From NCBI RefSeq assembly GCF_003346775.1, contig NZ_CP031219.1, forward strand, positions 620,001-684,000: a DNA stretch of 64,000 bases. Reading direction: 5' to 3'. The notes below the pieces were generated by a model. That model was not told where the DNA came from. It worked only from the letters and a program-made list of their open reading frames with translations, and searched no databases. The position numbers and the translations under genes are program-made. Positions 52,154 through 61,663 of the stretch are shown piece by piece; the stretch's first letter is position 1, and the number at the start of each line of letters is the position of its first letter. The stretch comes from Malaciobacter mytili LMG 24559 (lineage in GTDB: Bacteria; Campylobacterota; Campylobacteria; Campylobacterales; Arcobacteraceae).

Positions 52154-52886
52154 GGGCTTCTTGAATAGCTTTTATCATAGCATTTCTAACATTTCCTTCT
52201 TCAAGTGCTGCAAGTCCTGCTGCTGTTGTTCCCCCTGGGCTCATAACTGAATCTTTTATAATTGCAGGATGAGTTTTAGCTAAAAGAGCAGATGTTCCTG
52301 CAAATAATCCGTGGATTAATTCCACTGAGATATGTCTTTCAAGTCCTGCTTTTACAGCACCATCAGCTAAAGCTTCTGCTACTAAAGCTAAAAATGCTGG
52401 GCCACTTCCTGCAACTGCTGTTGCAATATCTAGTTGAGCTTCTGTATTTACCCATACAGTCTTTCCAATTGCATTAAAGATTTCTAATGCTGTTATTTTT
52501 GCTTCTTTGTCTCCTGTAATAGTAGTCATTGACATAGATAATGAGGCTGCAATATTTGGCATTGTTCTAATATAATAATTTGCACTAATTTGTTTTTTTA
52601 ATGTTTCAAGTTTTGTTCCAGCAAGAATAGAATATAAAGTATTTGCTTTTCCTTGTAATCTAACTGCAACACTTTGTAAAGCATATGGTTTTACACAAAA
52701 TATTATATTTTTATCTGTAATATCTTCTTGGTCATCAATTACTTTTATAGAAATTTGAGGAATTTTATCTTGCATAAGTTTTAGTTTTACTTCATCTCTT
52801 CCTATTACTTCTACTTCATAGTTTTTCACTAGTCCTTTAGCTAATGATTGTGCCATGATACCATTTCCAATAAGAGTTAGTTTCAT
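52122..52886 (-). CDS. proC: Pyrroline-5-carboxylate reductase
   Basis: Last enzyme of proline synthesis, reducing P5C with NADPH. N-terminal Rossmann segment LIGNGIMAQSLAKGL, mid region IIFCVKPYAL, and the C-terminal signature GSGPAFLALVAEALADGAVK, then SPGGTTAAGLAALE. 254 residues, slightly shorter than E. coli. First gene of the minus-strand set with three pseudopilins. Confidence 0.95.
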   Translation of the reverse strand: MKLTLIGNGIMAQSLAKGLVKNYEVEVIGRDEVKLKLMQDKIPQISIKVIDDQEDITDKNIIFCVKPYALQSVAVRLQGKANTLYSILAGTKLETLKKQISANYYIRTMPNIAASLSMSMTTITGDKEAKITALEIFNAIGKTVWVNTEAQLDIATAVAGSGPAFLALVAEALADGAVKAGLERHISVELIHGLFAGTSALLAKTHPAIIKDSVMSPGGTTAAGLAALEEGNVRNAMIKAIQEAHEKAIELSKK

Positions 52887-53004
52887 AATTTTGCCTTTTT
52901 CACATTTTATTTTTTATAGTATAGCAAATAATTAATAATATATTTTATTTCATATAAGCAACTATTAGATAAAATACTTCTTTTATCAAAAAAGGATTAT
53001 TCAG

Positions 53005-53664
53005 ATGATTAAAAACTTAAAATTAAAAAACCTATTATTACTATGTTCTGTTGGGGTAATGTTAGCTTCTTGCTCTTCTAAAAAAGAAGGGATTCAAGAG
53101 TATGACAGACCAGCACTATATTGGTATAATAAAATGACTAAACAAATTGCAGATTATGATTTAGAAAGTGCTGATGATACTTTTACTTCACTAGAGAGTG
53201 AACATAGAAATTCACCACTTTTACCAACATCACTAATTATCTTAGCAAATGCGCATATGGAAGAAGAACAATATGCTTTAGCAAATTTTTACTTAGATGA
53301 ATATATTAAAAGATATACGATAAGTAAAGAGATTGATTATGTTAGATTTCTTAAAATCAAAGCTAATTTTATGGGATTTACATATCAATTAAGAGATCAA
53401 CAATTATTAGATGACACAATAGCAGATATTAAAGTTTTTAAAACTACTTATCCACAATCACCTTATATGCCATTAGTAGATACTATTGATTCAAGAATCC
53501 ATATGGCAAAAGCTAACTTAGATAAAGAAATAGCAGATTTATATAAAAGATTAGGTAAAGATAAAGCTGCAAAAATCTATGAAGAAAAAGCTAAAAATAC
53601 TTGGGATAAACCAGAAGATATTAAAGATGTGGATGTACCTTTTTATAGAGCAATATTTGAATAA
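53005..53664 (+). CDS. bamD: Outer membrane assembly lipoprotein BamD
   Basis: 219-residue lipoprotein component of the BAM complex that inserts beta-barrel proteins. Signal peptide with lipobox LASC (Cys23), then tetratricopeptide-like helices: YNKMTKQIADYDLESADDTF, SLIILANAHMEEEQYALANF and DYVRFLKIKANFM, matching the YfiO family. It is 33 bases upstream of lon and likely co-transcribed, the same order as in other Campylobacterota (from memory). Confidence 0.88.
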   Translation: MIKNLKLKNLLLLCSVGVMLASCSSKKEGIQEYDRPALYWYNKMTKQIADYDLESADDTFTSLESEHRNSPLLPTSLIILANAHMEEEQYALANFYLDEYIKRYTISKEIDYVRFLKIKANFMGFTYQLRDQQLLDDTIADIKVFKTTYPQSPYMPLVDTIDSRIHMAKANLDKEIADLYKRLGKDKAAKIYEEKAKNTWDKPEDIKDVDVPFYRAIFE

Positions 53665-53696
53665 TTTTTATAAAATTTAAAGGGAGGAAAATATAA

Positions 53697-56114
53697 ATGG
53701 AATTAGAAAATTATGATTCATTTCCACAGCAAATACCATTAATTATAGAAGAAGATATATTTTTATACCCTTTTATGATTGCACCATTATTTTTAAATGA
53801 TAAAGTAAATATAGATGCTGTAGAAGATGCTATTAATAATAATAAACTTGTACTTGTAACAGTAAGTAAACAAGGTCATGAGAATAGTAGAAAAAAAGAG
53901 CATTTTTATGATGTGGGTGTAATTGGGAATATTATGAGAAAAGTATCTTTACCAGATGGTAAAACAAAGATACTTTTTCAAGGTTTAGCAAAAGGGAAAA
54001 TTACAGATTTCAATGAAGAAACGCCATCTTTTGCTGTTGTTGATTTGCTTCAACCAAAAGAGTTTCAAAAAGAAGCAGTTGATTCAATAATAGAAGTTTT
54101 AAGAGAACAAGTTAAAAAACTTTCAAGGGTAAATCCTAAATTTCCTGTTGATTTAATCAAAACAATAGAAGAAAATGATGATGCTGTAAGAATTGCTGAT
54201 TTAATTTCATCTGTTTTAAGAGTTAAGAAAGATGATGCTTATAGACTTTTTTCTGAAGTTGATGTGGAAAAAAGACTTTTAGATATTATTGAAACTATTA
54301 AAAAAGAGATTGAAGCACTTAGAATTCAAAAAGAAATAACTCAAAAAGTAAACTCAAAAATTGAAAAAACACATAAAGATTACTTTTTAAAAGAGCAAAT
54401 TAAAGCTATTCAAAAAGAACTAGGTGCAGATAATCAAAAAGAAAATGAAATTAAGTCTTATAAAAAAAGACTTAAAAAAATAAAAGAATTTATGCCAAAA
54501 GATGGCTATAAAGAGACAAAAAGACAAATAGAAAAATTAAGTAGAATGCACCAAGATTCACCTGATGCTTCACTTCTTCAAACATATATCGAACAAGTTT
54601 TAGAAGTACCTTTTGGTGAATATGCAGATGCCAAAATTTCAGTTGCTAATGTGGAAGATCAATTAAATAAAGACCATTATTCTTTATGTAAAGCAAAAGA
54701 GAGAATTTCTGAATACTTTGCTGTAAAAGAGTTACTTGAATCAAGAAATATCCAATCACAAAAATCAAGAGGAACTGTATTGTGTTTTGTGGGACCTCCA
54801 GGTGTTGGAAAAACTTCACTTGCAAACTCTATTTCTCAAGCTTTACAAAGACCACTTGTAAGAATTGCTTTAGGTGGAATGGAAGATGTAAATGAATTAA
54901 GAGGTCATAGAAGAACATATGTGGGAGCAATGCCAGGTAGACTTATCAAAGGTTTAGTTGATGCAAAAAAAATGAACCCAGTTATGGTTTTAGATGAAAT
55001 TGATAAATTAGGAGCAAATCATAGGGGTGATCCAACAGCTGTTATGCTTGAAGTATTAGACCCTGAACAAAACCATGAGTTTAGAGATTTATATTTAAAC
55101 TTTGCAATTGATTTATCACAAGTTATCTTTGTAGCAACTGCAAATGATGCAAGAAGAATTCCCGCTGCACTTAGAGATAGAATGGAGTTTATTGAAATTA
55201 GTTCATATACTCCAAATGAAAAATTTCATATTGCTAAAGATTATTTAATTCCTCAAGAACTAGAAAAACATGGGCTTAAAAAAAGCGAAATATCTTTAAG
55301 TAATACAACAGTTGAAAAAATCATCTCTGAATATACAAGAGAAGCAGGAGTTAGAAACTTAAGAAGAGTTTTTTCAAAATTATTTAGAAAAGCAGTTAAA
55401 AAAATAGTTTCAGATGAAAGTATTGATAAAGTAGTTATAAATACAAAAAATCTAAAAAACTATTTAGATAATCCAATTTTTGAAATTGACCCAGCTGATA
55501 AAAAAAGTGTTATTGGTGTTACAAACGGTCTTGCTTGGACAGCTGTTGGTGGGGATGTTTTAAAAACAGAAGCTATTAAGTTAAAAGGTAAAGGTGGTTT
55601 ATCTGTTACAGGAAATATGGGTGAAGTTATGAAAGAATCATCTAAAATTTCATATTCGGTTGTAAAACTTTTAATTGATGATAAAAAGTTAAAAATAGAT
55701 GAAGAAATTATTCCAAAAACACCTAAAGAAATAGAAGAAAAAGTAAAACTTGATCCAAGTGAAGTATATAAAAGATATGATATTCACTTACATATTCCAG
55801 AAGGTGCCACTCCAAAAGATGGACCAAGTGCAGGAATTACAATGGCAACAACTTTTGCTTCTATTTTAACTAATAAAGCTGTAAAATCAGATGTTGCTAT
55901 GACAGGTGAGCTTACTTTAACAGGAAAAGTTTTACCAATTGGTGGATTAAAAGAAAAATTAATAGCAGCATATAAAGCTAAAATGAAAAAAGTTTTAATT
56001 CCTAGAAAAAATTTCCAAAGGGATTTAGATGATATTCCTTATGAAGTTAAAAAAGATATGGAAATTAAGCCGGTTGATACTATAGAAGATGTATTAAAAG
56101 AAGCACTTATTTAA
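53697..56114 (+). CDS. lon: ATP-dependent protease Lon
   Basis: 805-residue cytoplasmic protease. N-terminal substrate domain (1-200), coiled coil (200-300), AAA+ domain with Walker A GPPGVGKTS near 365 and Walker B VMVLDEIDK near 430, and protease domain. The Ser-Lys dyad is Ser in DGPSAGITMA near 711 and Lys in GGLKEKLIAA near 753. AGGGAGG ribosome binding site precedes the ATG. Degrades misfolded and regulatory proteins. Confidence 0.97.
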   Translation: MELENYDSFPQQIPLIIEEDIFLYPFMIAPLFLNDKVNIDAVEDAINNNKLVLVTVSKQGHENSRKKEHFYDVGVIGNIMRKVSLPDGKTKILFQGLAKGKITDFNEETPSFAVVDLLQPKEFQKEAVDSIIEVLREQVKKLSRVNPKFPVDLIKTIEENDDAVRIADLISSVLRVKKDDAYRLFSEVDVEKRLLDIIETIKKEIEALRIQKEITQKVNSKIEKTHKDYFLKEQIKAIQKELGADNQKENEIKSYKKRLKKIKEFMPKDGYKETKRQIEKLSRMHQDSPDASLLQTYIEQVLEVPFGEYADAKISVANVEDQLNKDHYSLCKAKERISEYFAVKELLESRNIQSQKSRGTVLCFVGPPGVGKTSLANSISQALQRPLVRIALGGMEDVNELRGHRRTYVGAMPGRLIKGLVDAKKMNPVMVLDEIDKLGANHRGDPTAVMLEVLDPEQNHEFRDLYLNFAIDLSQVIFVATANDARRIPAALRDRMEFIEISSYTPNEKFHIAKDYLIPQELEKHGLKKSEISLSNTTVEKIISEYTREAGVRNLRRVFSKLFRKAVKKIVSDESIDKVVINTKNLKNYLDNPIFEIDPADKKSVIGVTNGLAWTAVGGDVLKTEAIKLKGKGGLSVTGNMGEVMKESSKISYSVVKLLIDDKKLKIDEEIIPKTPKEIEEKVKLDPSEVYKRYDIHLHIPEGATPKDGPSAGITMATTFASILTNKAVKSDVAMTGELTLTGKVLPIGGLKEKLIAAYKAKMKKVLIPRKNFQRDLDDIPYEVKKDMEIKPVDTIEDVLKEALI

Positions 56115-56115
56115 G

Positions 56116-56700
56116 ATGAAAAAGGGTGCTAGACCTAGCCAAATAATTAATAACTTTTTTACTTTTGGTACAATAGTTATGATTTCAATAGTCATAACTT
56201 TGTACTCAAAATATTTTGGACAAAACCAAAATGAACCACTTCCCCTTCCTTCAAAATTAAAAGTACTAGCTTGTTTTGATGAAAATAGTAAAGTAAGATT
56301 TACAAACTCTACACTTTTGCAAGAGGCTTCAAAAGCTTTATCTAAAGGTTTTTATAAAATAGATGGAGGGTATATTAAACCTTTAAATGCAAAGTCTTAT
56401 ATTCAAGAGTATATCTCTTTAGAAGAAATAGATAGTTTTTTTATAGAGTCTATAAAAACTGCTAAAGCTAAAAATCCTGCAAAATATATTACTATTAAAT
56501 ATGAAGTTATTGAAAATGATAAAAATGACACAACTTTAGAAGAAAAGAAAAAATTTAATTTTGGAGCATTACAAACTTCTATAAGATTAAATGGTAAAGA
56601 AATTTTATGGGTATTTACTGATTTTAGATTTTTTGATAAAATAGAATTGAGAAAAATCACAGACTGTACAATAAGGACACTTAAAGCTAATGCAAACTAA
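56116..56700 (+). CDS. Membrane-anchored protein between lon and the rhomboid gene, unknown
   Basis: 194-residue protein with one N-terminal transmembrane helix (about 15-35) and a soluble domain of about 150 residues, presumably periplasmic. No known motif. Starts 1 base after lon and overlaps the rhomboid gene by 11 bases, so it belongs to the same transcript. Possible envelope-quality role only by context. Confidence 0.65.
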   Translation: MKKGARPSQIINNFFTFGTIVMISIVITLYSKYFGQNQNEPLPLPSKLKVLACFDENSKVRFTNSTLLQEASKALSKGFYKIDGGYIKPLNAKSYIQEYISLEEIDSFFIESIKTAKAKNPAKYITIKYEVIENDKNDTTLEEKKKFNFGALQTSIRLNGKEILWVFTDFRFFDKIELRKITDCTIRTLKANAN

Positions 56701-57229
56701 TAATTTTACTATGACAAATATTGTTATTGCTATTACAGTATTAATGTATGTTATTCAATTAAACATTAATTATGGAAGCCTAATTTTAGGGCTAAATATG
56801 TATTTAGTTTATGAGGGCTTTTGGTGGCAACCTTTAACTACAATGTTTGCCCATGGTGGAATTGGACATTTGGGTATGAATATGTTTGTTTTATATCAAT
56901 TTGGAAATGCAGTAGAAAGATATAAAGGGAAAACACACTTTTTTATTGCTTATTTTGTATTTGGTTTATTAACTTCATTTTTAAGTTTTTTATATATTGT
57001 TTTTTTAGATAATCAAGTGAATTTAGTGGGTGCTTCAGGAGCAATTTGTGCTTTACTTGGATATATAGCTTTAATAGACCCTTATCAAAGAAAAGGAATA
57101 ATTACTTGGATTTTACTTATCTCTGTTGCACCAATACTAATAGGCTTACCAATTGCATGGTATGCTCATATTATTGGTTTAATAGTAGGTTATTTTGGTG
57201 GAATGATTTTAAGAAGAGTTACTTTATAA
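56690..57229 (+). CDS. Rhomboid-family intramembrane serine protease
   Basis: 179-residue membrane protein with six helices. The catalytic Ser is in GASGAICALLGY (about residue 116) and the catalytic His in YAHIIGLIVGYFGG (about 165). HGGIGHLGMNMFVLYQFG in TM2 is the family's second signature. Short and without extra domains. Last gene of the bamD-lon set. Substrate unknown. Confidence 0.92.
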   Translation: MQTNNFTMTNIVIAITVLMYVIQLNINYGSLILGLNMYLVYEGFWWQPLTTMFAHGGIGHLGMNMFVLYQFGNAVERYKGKTHFFIAYFVFGLLTSFLSFLYIVFLDNQVNLVGASGAICALLGYIALIDPYQRKGIITWILLISVAPILIGLPIAWYAHIIGLIVGYFGGMILRRVTL

Positions 57230-57377
57230 TATAAGTAAAGATACTCATAACTAATAATACAATAGCCAAACCTATAAAAACATCTTTTAGTTTTACTGTT
57301 GGATTTAAAATCCCACAGTAGGGACATTGTCTTTTTTTAGCTTCAATTTCTCTTTGGCAGTTTCTACACTTTTCTAT
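57219..57377 (-). CDS. Zinc-ribbon membrane protein with apparent ATA start
   Basis: 52-codon frame on the minus strand. It encodes a four-cysteine zinc ribbon (CRNC at 4-7, CPYCG at 18-22) followed by a transmembrane helix (about 32-50), a pattern seen in small conserved Campylobacterota proteins. The first codon in frame after the upstream stop is ATA at 57377-57375, 6 bases after an AAAGGA ribosome binding site. No ATG, GTG or TTG occurs before the second cysteine pair. The 3' end overlaps the rhomboid gene by 11 bases. Either a rare ATA start or a lost start codon. Confidence 0.6.
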   Translation of the reverse strand: MEKCRNCQREIEAKKRQCPYCGILNPTVKLKDVFIGLAIVLLVMSIFTYIIK

Positions 57378-57460
57378 TTTTTATCCTTTTATTTTTTCAA
57401 ATATTATCACAAATTGAAATATTTTTGGCTTATGTTTTTTTTATTTGATAAAATTTTATT

Positions 57461-58723
57461 ATGTTTTTGCATATGGATTTAGATTGTTTTTTTGTTTCTG
57501 CTCATAGAACTTTAGATAAAAATTTAGAAAAGATTCCAGTTGCGGTTGGAGGAAGAAGCAACTTAAATATCTTTGATAAAAAAAAGCAAGTAAGGGCTAT
57601 TAGTTCTAATAGTGGTGCTTTTGTAAGTTCTATTTTAACGGATGAACCAAATAAAACTTTCAAAGAGTATTTTAAAGATGAAAATGGACGAATAAGAGGT
57701 ATAATCACAACTGCTTCTTATGAAGCAAGAGCTTATGGTGTTAAAACAGCAATGAGTGTAAATGAAGCTTTACAACTTTGTCCTAAGCTTTTAATGATAC
57801 CTCCAAACTATCCTTTATATCATAAACTCTCAGAAGCTTTATATGAACTATTAAAAAAAGAGATACCTTTAGTTGAACAATTTAGTATTGATGAGTTTTT
57901 TGGAGATGTTACAGGGTATATTGAGGAAGAAGAAGTATATGAGTTTGCAAAAAAATTAAAACAAAAAATAAAAGATGAACTTGATTTACCAATTTCTATT
58001 GGAGTTGCCCATTCAAAGTATCTTTCAAAACTAATTACAGAATTTGCTAAACCTGATGGTATAAAATATATAAAAAAAGAACAGATGAGAGAGTTTATTA
58101 AAGATATACCAATTGAAAATTTTCCAGGTATTGGAAAAGGCTATGCTTCAAAACTAAAAGGCTATGCAATTAAAACTTTAGGTGATATTGAGAGTAAAAA
58201 AGAACTTTTTTACTCTTGGAAAAAGCCAGGAATAGATTTATATAATAGAGTATGTGGGATAAATGATAGAAAACTTACAACTTCAAGAGATAAAAAATCC
58301 ATAGGAATAGGCAGAAGTTTTGATGCTATTTATGATAGGGCTGAAATTCTAAGACGAGTAATGATTCTTTGTAGATATTTATGTTTTTTGGTTAAAAAAG
58401 AACAAGTAAATCCTTTAAGTTATGCAATAAAAATAAAGTATGAATATAATATAAAATCAAAAAATTATGTAAATGTAAATAGAGTTTTTAATGAAAGTGA
58501 TTTTAAATTAAAAGTAAAAGAACTTTTTATAAAAAGTGATAATCATCCACGACATGGTATTATTCAGTTAAACTTAACAGTGTATAATTTTGCAAATTCA
58601 AATTATACTTATAATCTTTTTGAGTATGAAGAGGATTTAAAGAAAAAAGAGCTTACAAATAAACTTCAAGCACTAAGAGATAAGTTTGGAATAGATATTA
58701 TAAAAAGTGCTTCAGAGTTGTAA
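57461..58723 (+). CDS. dinB: DNA polymerase IV (Y-family translesion polymerase)
   Basis: 420-residue Y-family polymerase that copies damaged DNA. Active site motif I is HMDLDCFFVSA (Asp6, Asp8), motif III is FSIDEFFGDVTGY near 144, and the thumb carries the helix-hairpin-helix FPGIGKGYASKLKG. The little-finger domain covers about 280-400. It has an insert around residues 30-70 relative to E. coli DinB (NLNIFDKKKQVRAISSNSG), which I believe is common in this phylum. No beta-clamp motif was verified. Confidence 0.92.
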   Translation: MFLHMDLDCFFVSAHRTLDKNLEKIPVAVGGRSNLNIFDKKKQVRAISSNSGAFVSSILTDEPNKTFKEYFKDENGRIRGIITTASYEARAYGVKTAMSVNEALQLCPKLLMIPPNYPLYHKLSEALYELLKKEIPLVEQFSIDEFFGDVTGYIEEEEVYEFAKKLKQKIKDELDLPISIGVAHSKYLSKLITEFAKPDGIKYIKKEQMREFIKDIPIENFPGIGKGYASKLKGYAIKTLGDIESKKELFYSWKKPGIDLYNRVCGINDRKLTTSRDKKSIGIGRSFDAIYDRAEILRRVMILCRYLCFLVKKEQVNPLSYAIKIKYEYNIKSKNYVNVNRVFNESDFKLKVKELFIKSDNHPRHGIIQLNLTVYNFANSNYTYNLFEYEEDLKKKELTNKLQALRDKFGIDIIKSASEL

Positions 58724-58726
58724 TGC

Positions 58727-58732
58727 TATAAT
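58727..58732 (+). promoter_or_regulatory. Probable -10 element before the gene at 58752
   Basis: TATAAT 20 bases before the ATG, just behind the dinB stop. Confidence 0.4.
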
Positions 58733-58751
58733 AAAATAAAAAAGAGTTTTT

Positions 58752-59066
58752 ATGAAAATAAAAGAAAAGATAAAAAATAGTTCAACAAAACTTTATAATA
58801 TTGCTTCTGAAAATGTATCAAAAGCCTTTGATTATCCAAGTTTAAAAAGTAAGGAATTAAAAGAAGCAATTGCAAAAAAGATAAGACAAAGGGCAATTTT
58901 AAGTACAAAAGCAAGGCTTGCAGAGAGAAATAAAAGCTTTGAAGATTATAGTGATGAAGAGTTAGAGATTATTATTAGTGATGAAGAAAGAAAAATCAAA
59001 GATGATTTAAAAACAAAATCTTTAGTTGCTGCTTTGGCAATTTTAGGTTTAGATTTTTTAATATAA
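58752..59066 (+). CDS. Small helical protein with C-terminal hydrophobic segment, unknown
   Basis: 104-residue basic protein. Helical regions with many Lys and Glu residues run to about residue 85, then a hydrophobic end (LVAALAILGLDFLI) that could anchor it to the membrane. Starts with ATG after AAGAG. The next gene follows after 9 bases and is also a membrane protein, so both may work together. No named family. Confidence 0.6.
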   Translation: MKIKEKIKNSSTKLYNIASENVSKAFDYPSLKSKELKEAIAKKIRQRAILSTKARLAERNKSFEDYSDEELEIIISDEERKIKDDLKTKSLVAALAILGLDFLI

Positions 59067-59075
59067 AGATAAAAA

Positions 59076-59471
59076 ATGTTTAGACAAGTAAAATCTGCAG
59101 TTTTTTGGTATTATTTATATAAGTTTAGAAAAAGAGTTGTAATAATAGCTTTGCTTTTAATTGTAGCTTTATTTGCAAATGCTATTTATTCAGATGTAGT
59201 TGAATATTTAAAATTAAAAGATAAATTGCAATATTTAGAAATTGCTTTATTTTCTAAATGGTTTATAATAATTTTTAATATAGTTTTTAGTGTATATTTA
59301 ATTTTAACTTTATTTAAAAATAATAAAAAAGAAGAAAAAACAACTATAAAAAAAGATAATAAAAAAGAAAAAAAAGTGTCTAATATGGAAGATAAACTTA
59401 GCCAAAGAGAACAGGAGTTTTTAGAAAAAAAGAACCTAAAATCAAAAGCAGATTATTTACTAGATAGATAA
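59076..59471 (+). CDS. Two-helix membrane protein with lysine-rich tail, unknown
   Basis: 131-residue protein with hydrophobic helices at about 22-40 and 61-82 and a strongly charged C-terminal tail (KKEEKTTIKKDNKKEKK, then a coiled-coil-like end). Probable partner of the preceding gene by spacing. No named family. Confidence 0.6.
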   Translation: MFRQVKSAVFWYYLYKFRKRVVIIALLLIVALFANAIYSDVVEYLKLKDKLQYLEIALFSKWFIIIFNIVFSVYLILTLFKNNKKEEKTTIKKDNKKEKKVSNMEDKLSQREQEFLEKKNLKSKADYLLDR

Positions 59472-59715
59472 TAACTTAAAACTTATAAAAAGATATTTCT
59501 ACAAAATTAATATATAAAATTACAAAAAAGTATAATTAAAAAATATTATAATTCTTAATAAATTACAATAGAACTAAAATAACTATACCAAGTATATAAA
59601 ATGTAGTCTATATTTATAAAAATACGATAGTTTTATATAAAAATGATACTTTTCTAATACTATTTTTATATATTATTCAAAATCAAGTTTATTAAATTTA
59701 CAGAGGTGATGTTAA
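59472..59715. other. Gene-free AT-rich stretch upstream of the taxis pair
   Basis: 244 bases without a gene. A CGATAG at about 59628 could be a sigma-28 -10 element for the taxis genes, but no fitting -35 element is evident. No stem-loop of note. Confidence 0.35.
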
Positions 59716-60108
59716 TTGGATAAAGAGATAATTTTGTCTAAAAATACAATGATTGTATCTGAAACAGATGCAAAGGGAATAATATTATATGCAAATAATG
59801 ATTTTTGTAAAATTGCAGGATATTTAAAAGAAGAACTTATTGGACAACCTCATAATATTTTAAGACATTTTGATATGCCTAAAGTTGCATTTAAAGATTT
59901 ATGGGATACTGTACATGCTGGAAAAACTTGGAATGGTATTGTGAAAAATCGCTGTAAAAATGGAGATTTTTATTGGGTAAATGCCACTGTTTATGGTATT
60001 GAAAAAAATGGTGAAAAAAGATATATTTCTGTAAGAGTAAAACCTACTAAACAAGAGGTTGATACTGCTGAAAAACTTTATATACAACTAAAAAAAGAAG
60101 AGAAATAA
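59716..60108 (+). CDS. Aer/CetB-like PAS-domain redox sensor, TTG start
   Basis: 130-residue protein that consists of one Aer-type PAS domain. The conserved region [20 protein letters not shown], then [10 protein letters not shown] and [16 protein letters not shown], match FAD-binding Aer. The TTG start follows GAGGTGAT at 6 bases. It ends 1 base before the methyl-accepting gene. In Campylobacter jejuni the bipartite CetA/CetB system splits Aer function the same way (PAS protein plus transducer). Confidence 0.88.
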   Translation: MDKEIILSKNTMIVSETDAKGIILYANNDFCKIAGYLKEELIGQPHNILRHFDMPKVAFKDLWDTVHAGKTWNGIVKNRCKNGDFYWVNATVYGIEKNGEKRYISVRVKPTKQEVDTAEKLYIQLKKEEK

Positions 60109-60109
60109 T

Positions 60110-61414
60110 ATGTTTGGTTCCAATAAAGATATAGATAAAATTGAACTTTTTTTAGACTCTTTAGAAAAGTTTATTTTAAATGAAACAAATAGTCTAACTC
60201 CTTTAGATAAAATTGAAAAAAAAAGATTTAAAGTTTTAGAAGAAAAAGTTTTAAGAATTGCAAAAATAATTGAAAATAAAAAACTTGAAGATTTGAAAAT
60301 TTATGGAGAGATAATTCTTTCTTGTGAAAAAGTATCAGATGGGATTACTGATGATTTTATTGTTTCTAAATCTAATGATGCAAAAATTTCATACCTTTGT
60401 GAAACAATAAATGCAATGAATCAAAAACTTGATAATACTATGAATGAAGTTATTTTAAGATTACAAGAATATGAAAATCAAAACTATTTAAATGCAGTAG
60501 ATACAACTTTATTTAGAGGTGGTAAGTTAAAAGAGTTACTTTTAGGTATTAATTCCCTAAGAGAAAAAATCACTTTAAATTTACAAAAAAGTGTTAGAGA
60601 ATCTCTTGTTTTAAAATATGAATCTGATGTTTTAAGAAAAGAAGCTGATGTTCTTGCAACTTCTTCTATGAAACAAGCTACAACTATTGAAGAAGCTTCT
60701 GCTTCAATAGATGAAATAACTTCAAATATAAGTGAAAATAGAAAACTTACAAACTCTATGGCTCAAATAGGTGAAGAAGTAAAAAATTCTGCTTCAAAAG
60801 GAAAAACTTATGCTTCAAAAAGTTTAACTTCTATGGAAGAAATAGCAGAAGCAACAAAAAAAGCTTATGATGCTATAGGTTCTATTTCTGATATTGCTTT
60901 TCAAACAAATATTTTATCACTAAATGCTGCTGTTGAAGCTGCAACAGCAGGTGAAGCAGGGCGTGGTTTTGCAGTTGTTGCGCAAGAGGTGCGAAATCTT
61001 GCAAATAGAAGTGCAGATACAGCTAGAAATATCCAAGCACTTATGGATATTTTACAAGAAAAAACAAAAGAAGGTACATATACTTCTAATTTGATGAATG
61101 AGGAGTATGAAGTATTAAATAAAAATATAGAAGAGACTTTATCTTTAATTAATCAAGTTAATAATGCTACAAAAGAGCAAGAACTAAGTATTATTCAAAT
61201 AAATAATGCAGTATCTCAAATAGATACCTTAACTCAACAAAATGCAGAAGTTGCAAATACTGTAAAAGAAATCGCAATACAAAGTAATAATATAGCAACA
61301 CAAGCTGCAAAAACAGCAGAAAGTGCACAGTTTGAGGGTAAAGATAATATAAAAATAAGAAAAAGAGAAAGAATAGATAAATATAAAGGAGAAGAAAGAA
61401 GAGATAGATATTAA
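60110..61414 (+). CDS. Soluble methyl-accepting chemotaxis protein paired with the PAS protein
   Basis: 434-residue transducer without transmembrane helices. The N-terminal 190 residues are helical with no known sensor domain; the signalling tip is [20 protein letters not shown] followed by [21 protein letters not shown], at about residues 262-305. The tail ends in a short basic KGEERRDRY. It starts 1 base after the PAS gene, so the two probably form a cytoplasmic energy-taxis complex. CetA of Campylobacter is membrane-bound, so this version differs. Confidence 0.92.
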   Translation: MFGSNKDIDKIELFLDSLEKFILNETNSLTPLDKIEKKRFKVLEEKVLRIAKIIENKKLEDLKIYGEIILSCEKVSDGITDDFIVSKSNDAKISYLCETINAMNQKLDNTMNEVILRLQEYENQNYLNAVDTTLFRGGKLKELLLGINSLREKITLNLQKSVRESLVLKYESDVLRKEADVLATSSMKQATTIEEASASIDEITSNISENRKLTNSMAQIGEEVKNSASKGKTYASKSLTSMEEIAEATKKAYDAIGSISDIAFQTNILSLNAAVEAATAGEAGRGFAVVAQEVRNLANRSADTARNIQALMDILQEKTKEGTYTSNLMNEEYEVLNKNIEETLSLINQVNNATKEQELSIIQINNAVSQIDTLTQQNAEVANTVKEIAIQSNNIATQAAKTAESAQFEGKDNIKIRKRERIDKYKGEERRDRY

Positions 61415-61493
61415 CTCTTTTTTTTTCTTAAAGAAGTATATATTTTAATATTGATATAATTTCAACTTCTTAAATTTATATTCTTCTTTAAAA

Positions 61494-61499
61494 TATAAT
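61494..61499 (+). promoter_or_regulatory. Probable -10 element of the tRNA-Leu gene
   Basis: TATAAT at 61494-61499, 25 bases before the mature tRNA 5' end; another TATAAT lies at 61455-61460. Confidence 0.5.
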
Positions 61500-61523
61500 A
61501 TATACTTAAGAAAACTACTATTT

Positions 61524-61608
61524 GCGACCGTGGTGAAATTGGTAGACACGCCATCTTGAGGGGGTGGTGCCTTTGGGTGTACGAGTTCAAGTCTCGTCGG
61601 TCGCACCA
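61524..61608 (+). tRNA. tRNA-Leu (anticodon GAG)
   Basis: 85-base class II tRNA. The 7-bp acceptor stem (GCGACCG with CGGTCGC), the D-arm with GGTAGAC, an anticodon stem CCATC/GGTGG around the loop TTGAGGG (anticodon GAG), the long variable arm and a T-arm with GTTCAAGTC are all present. The CCA end is encoded. GAG reads CUC and CUU. Confidence 0.97.
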
Positions 61609-61663
61609 TTTTTTGACTTTTAGATTTTATATAAAATTAGGAAAATATTAAAAAAGATAATAA

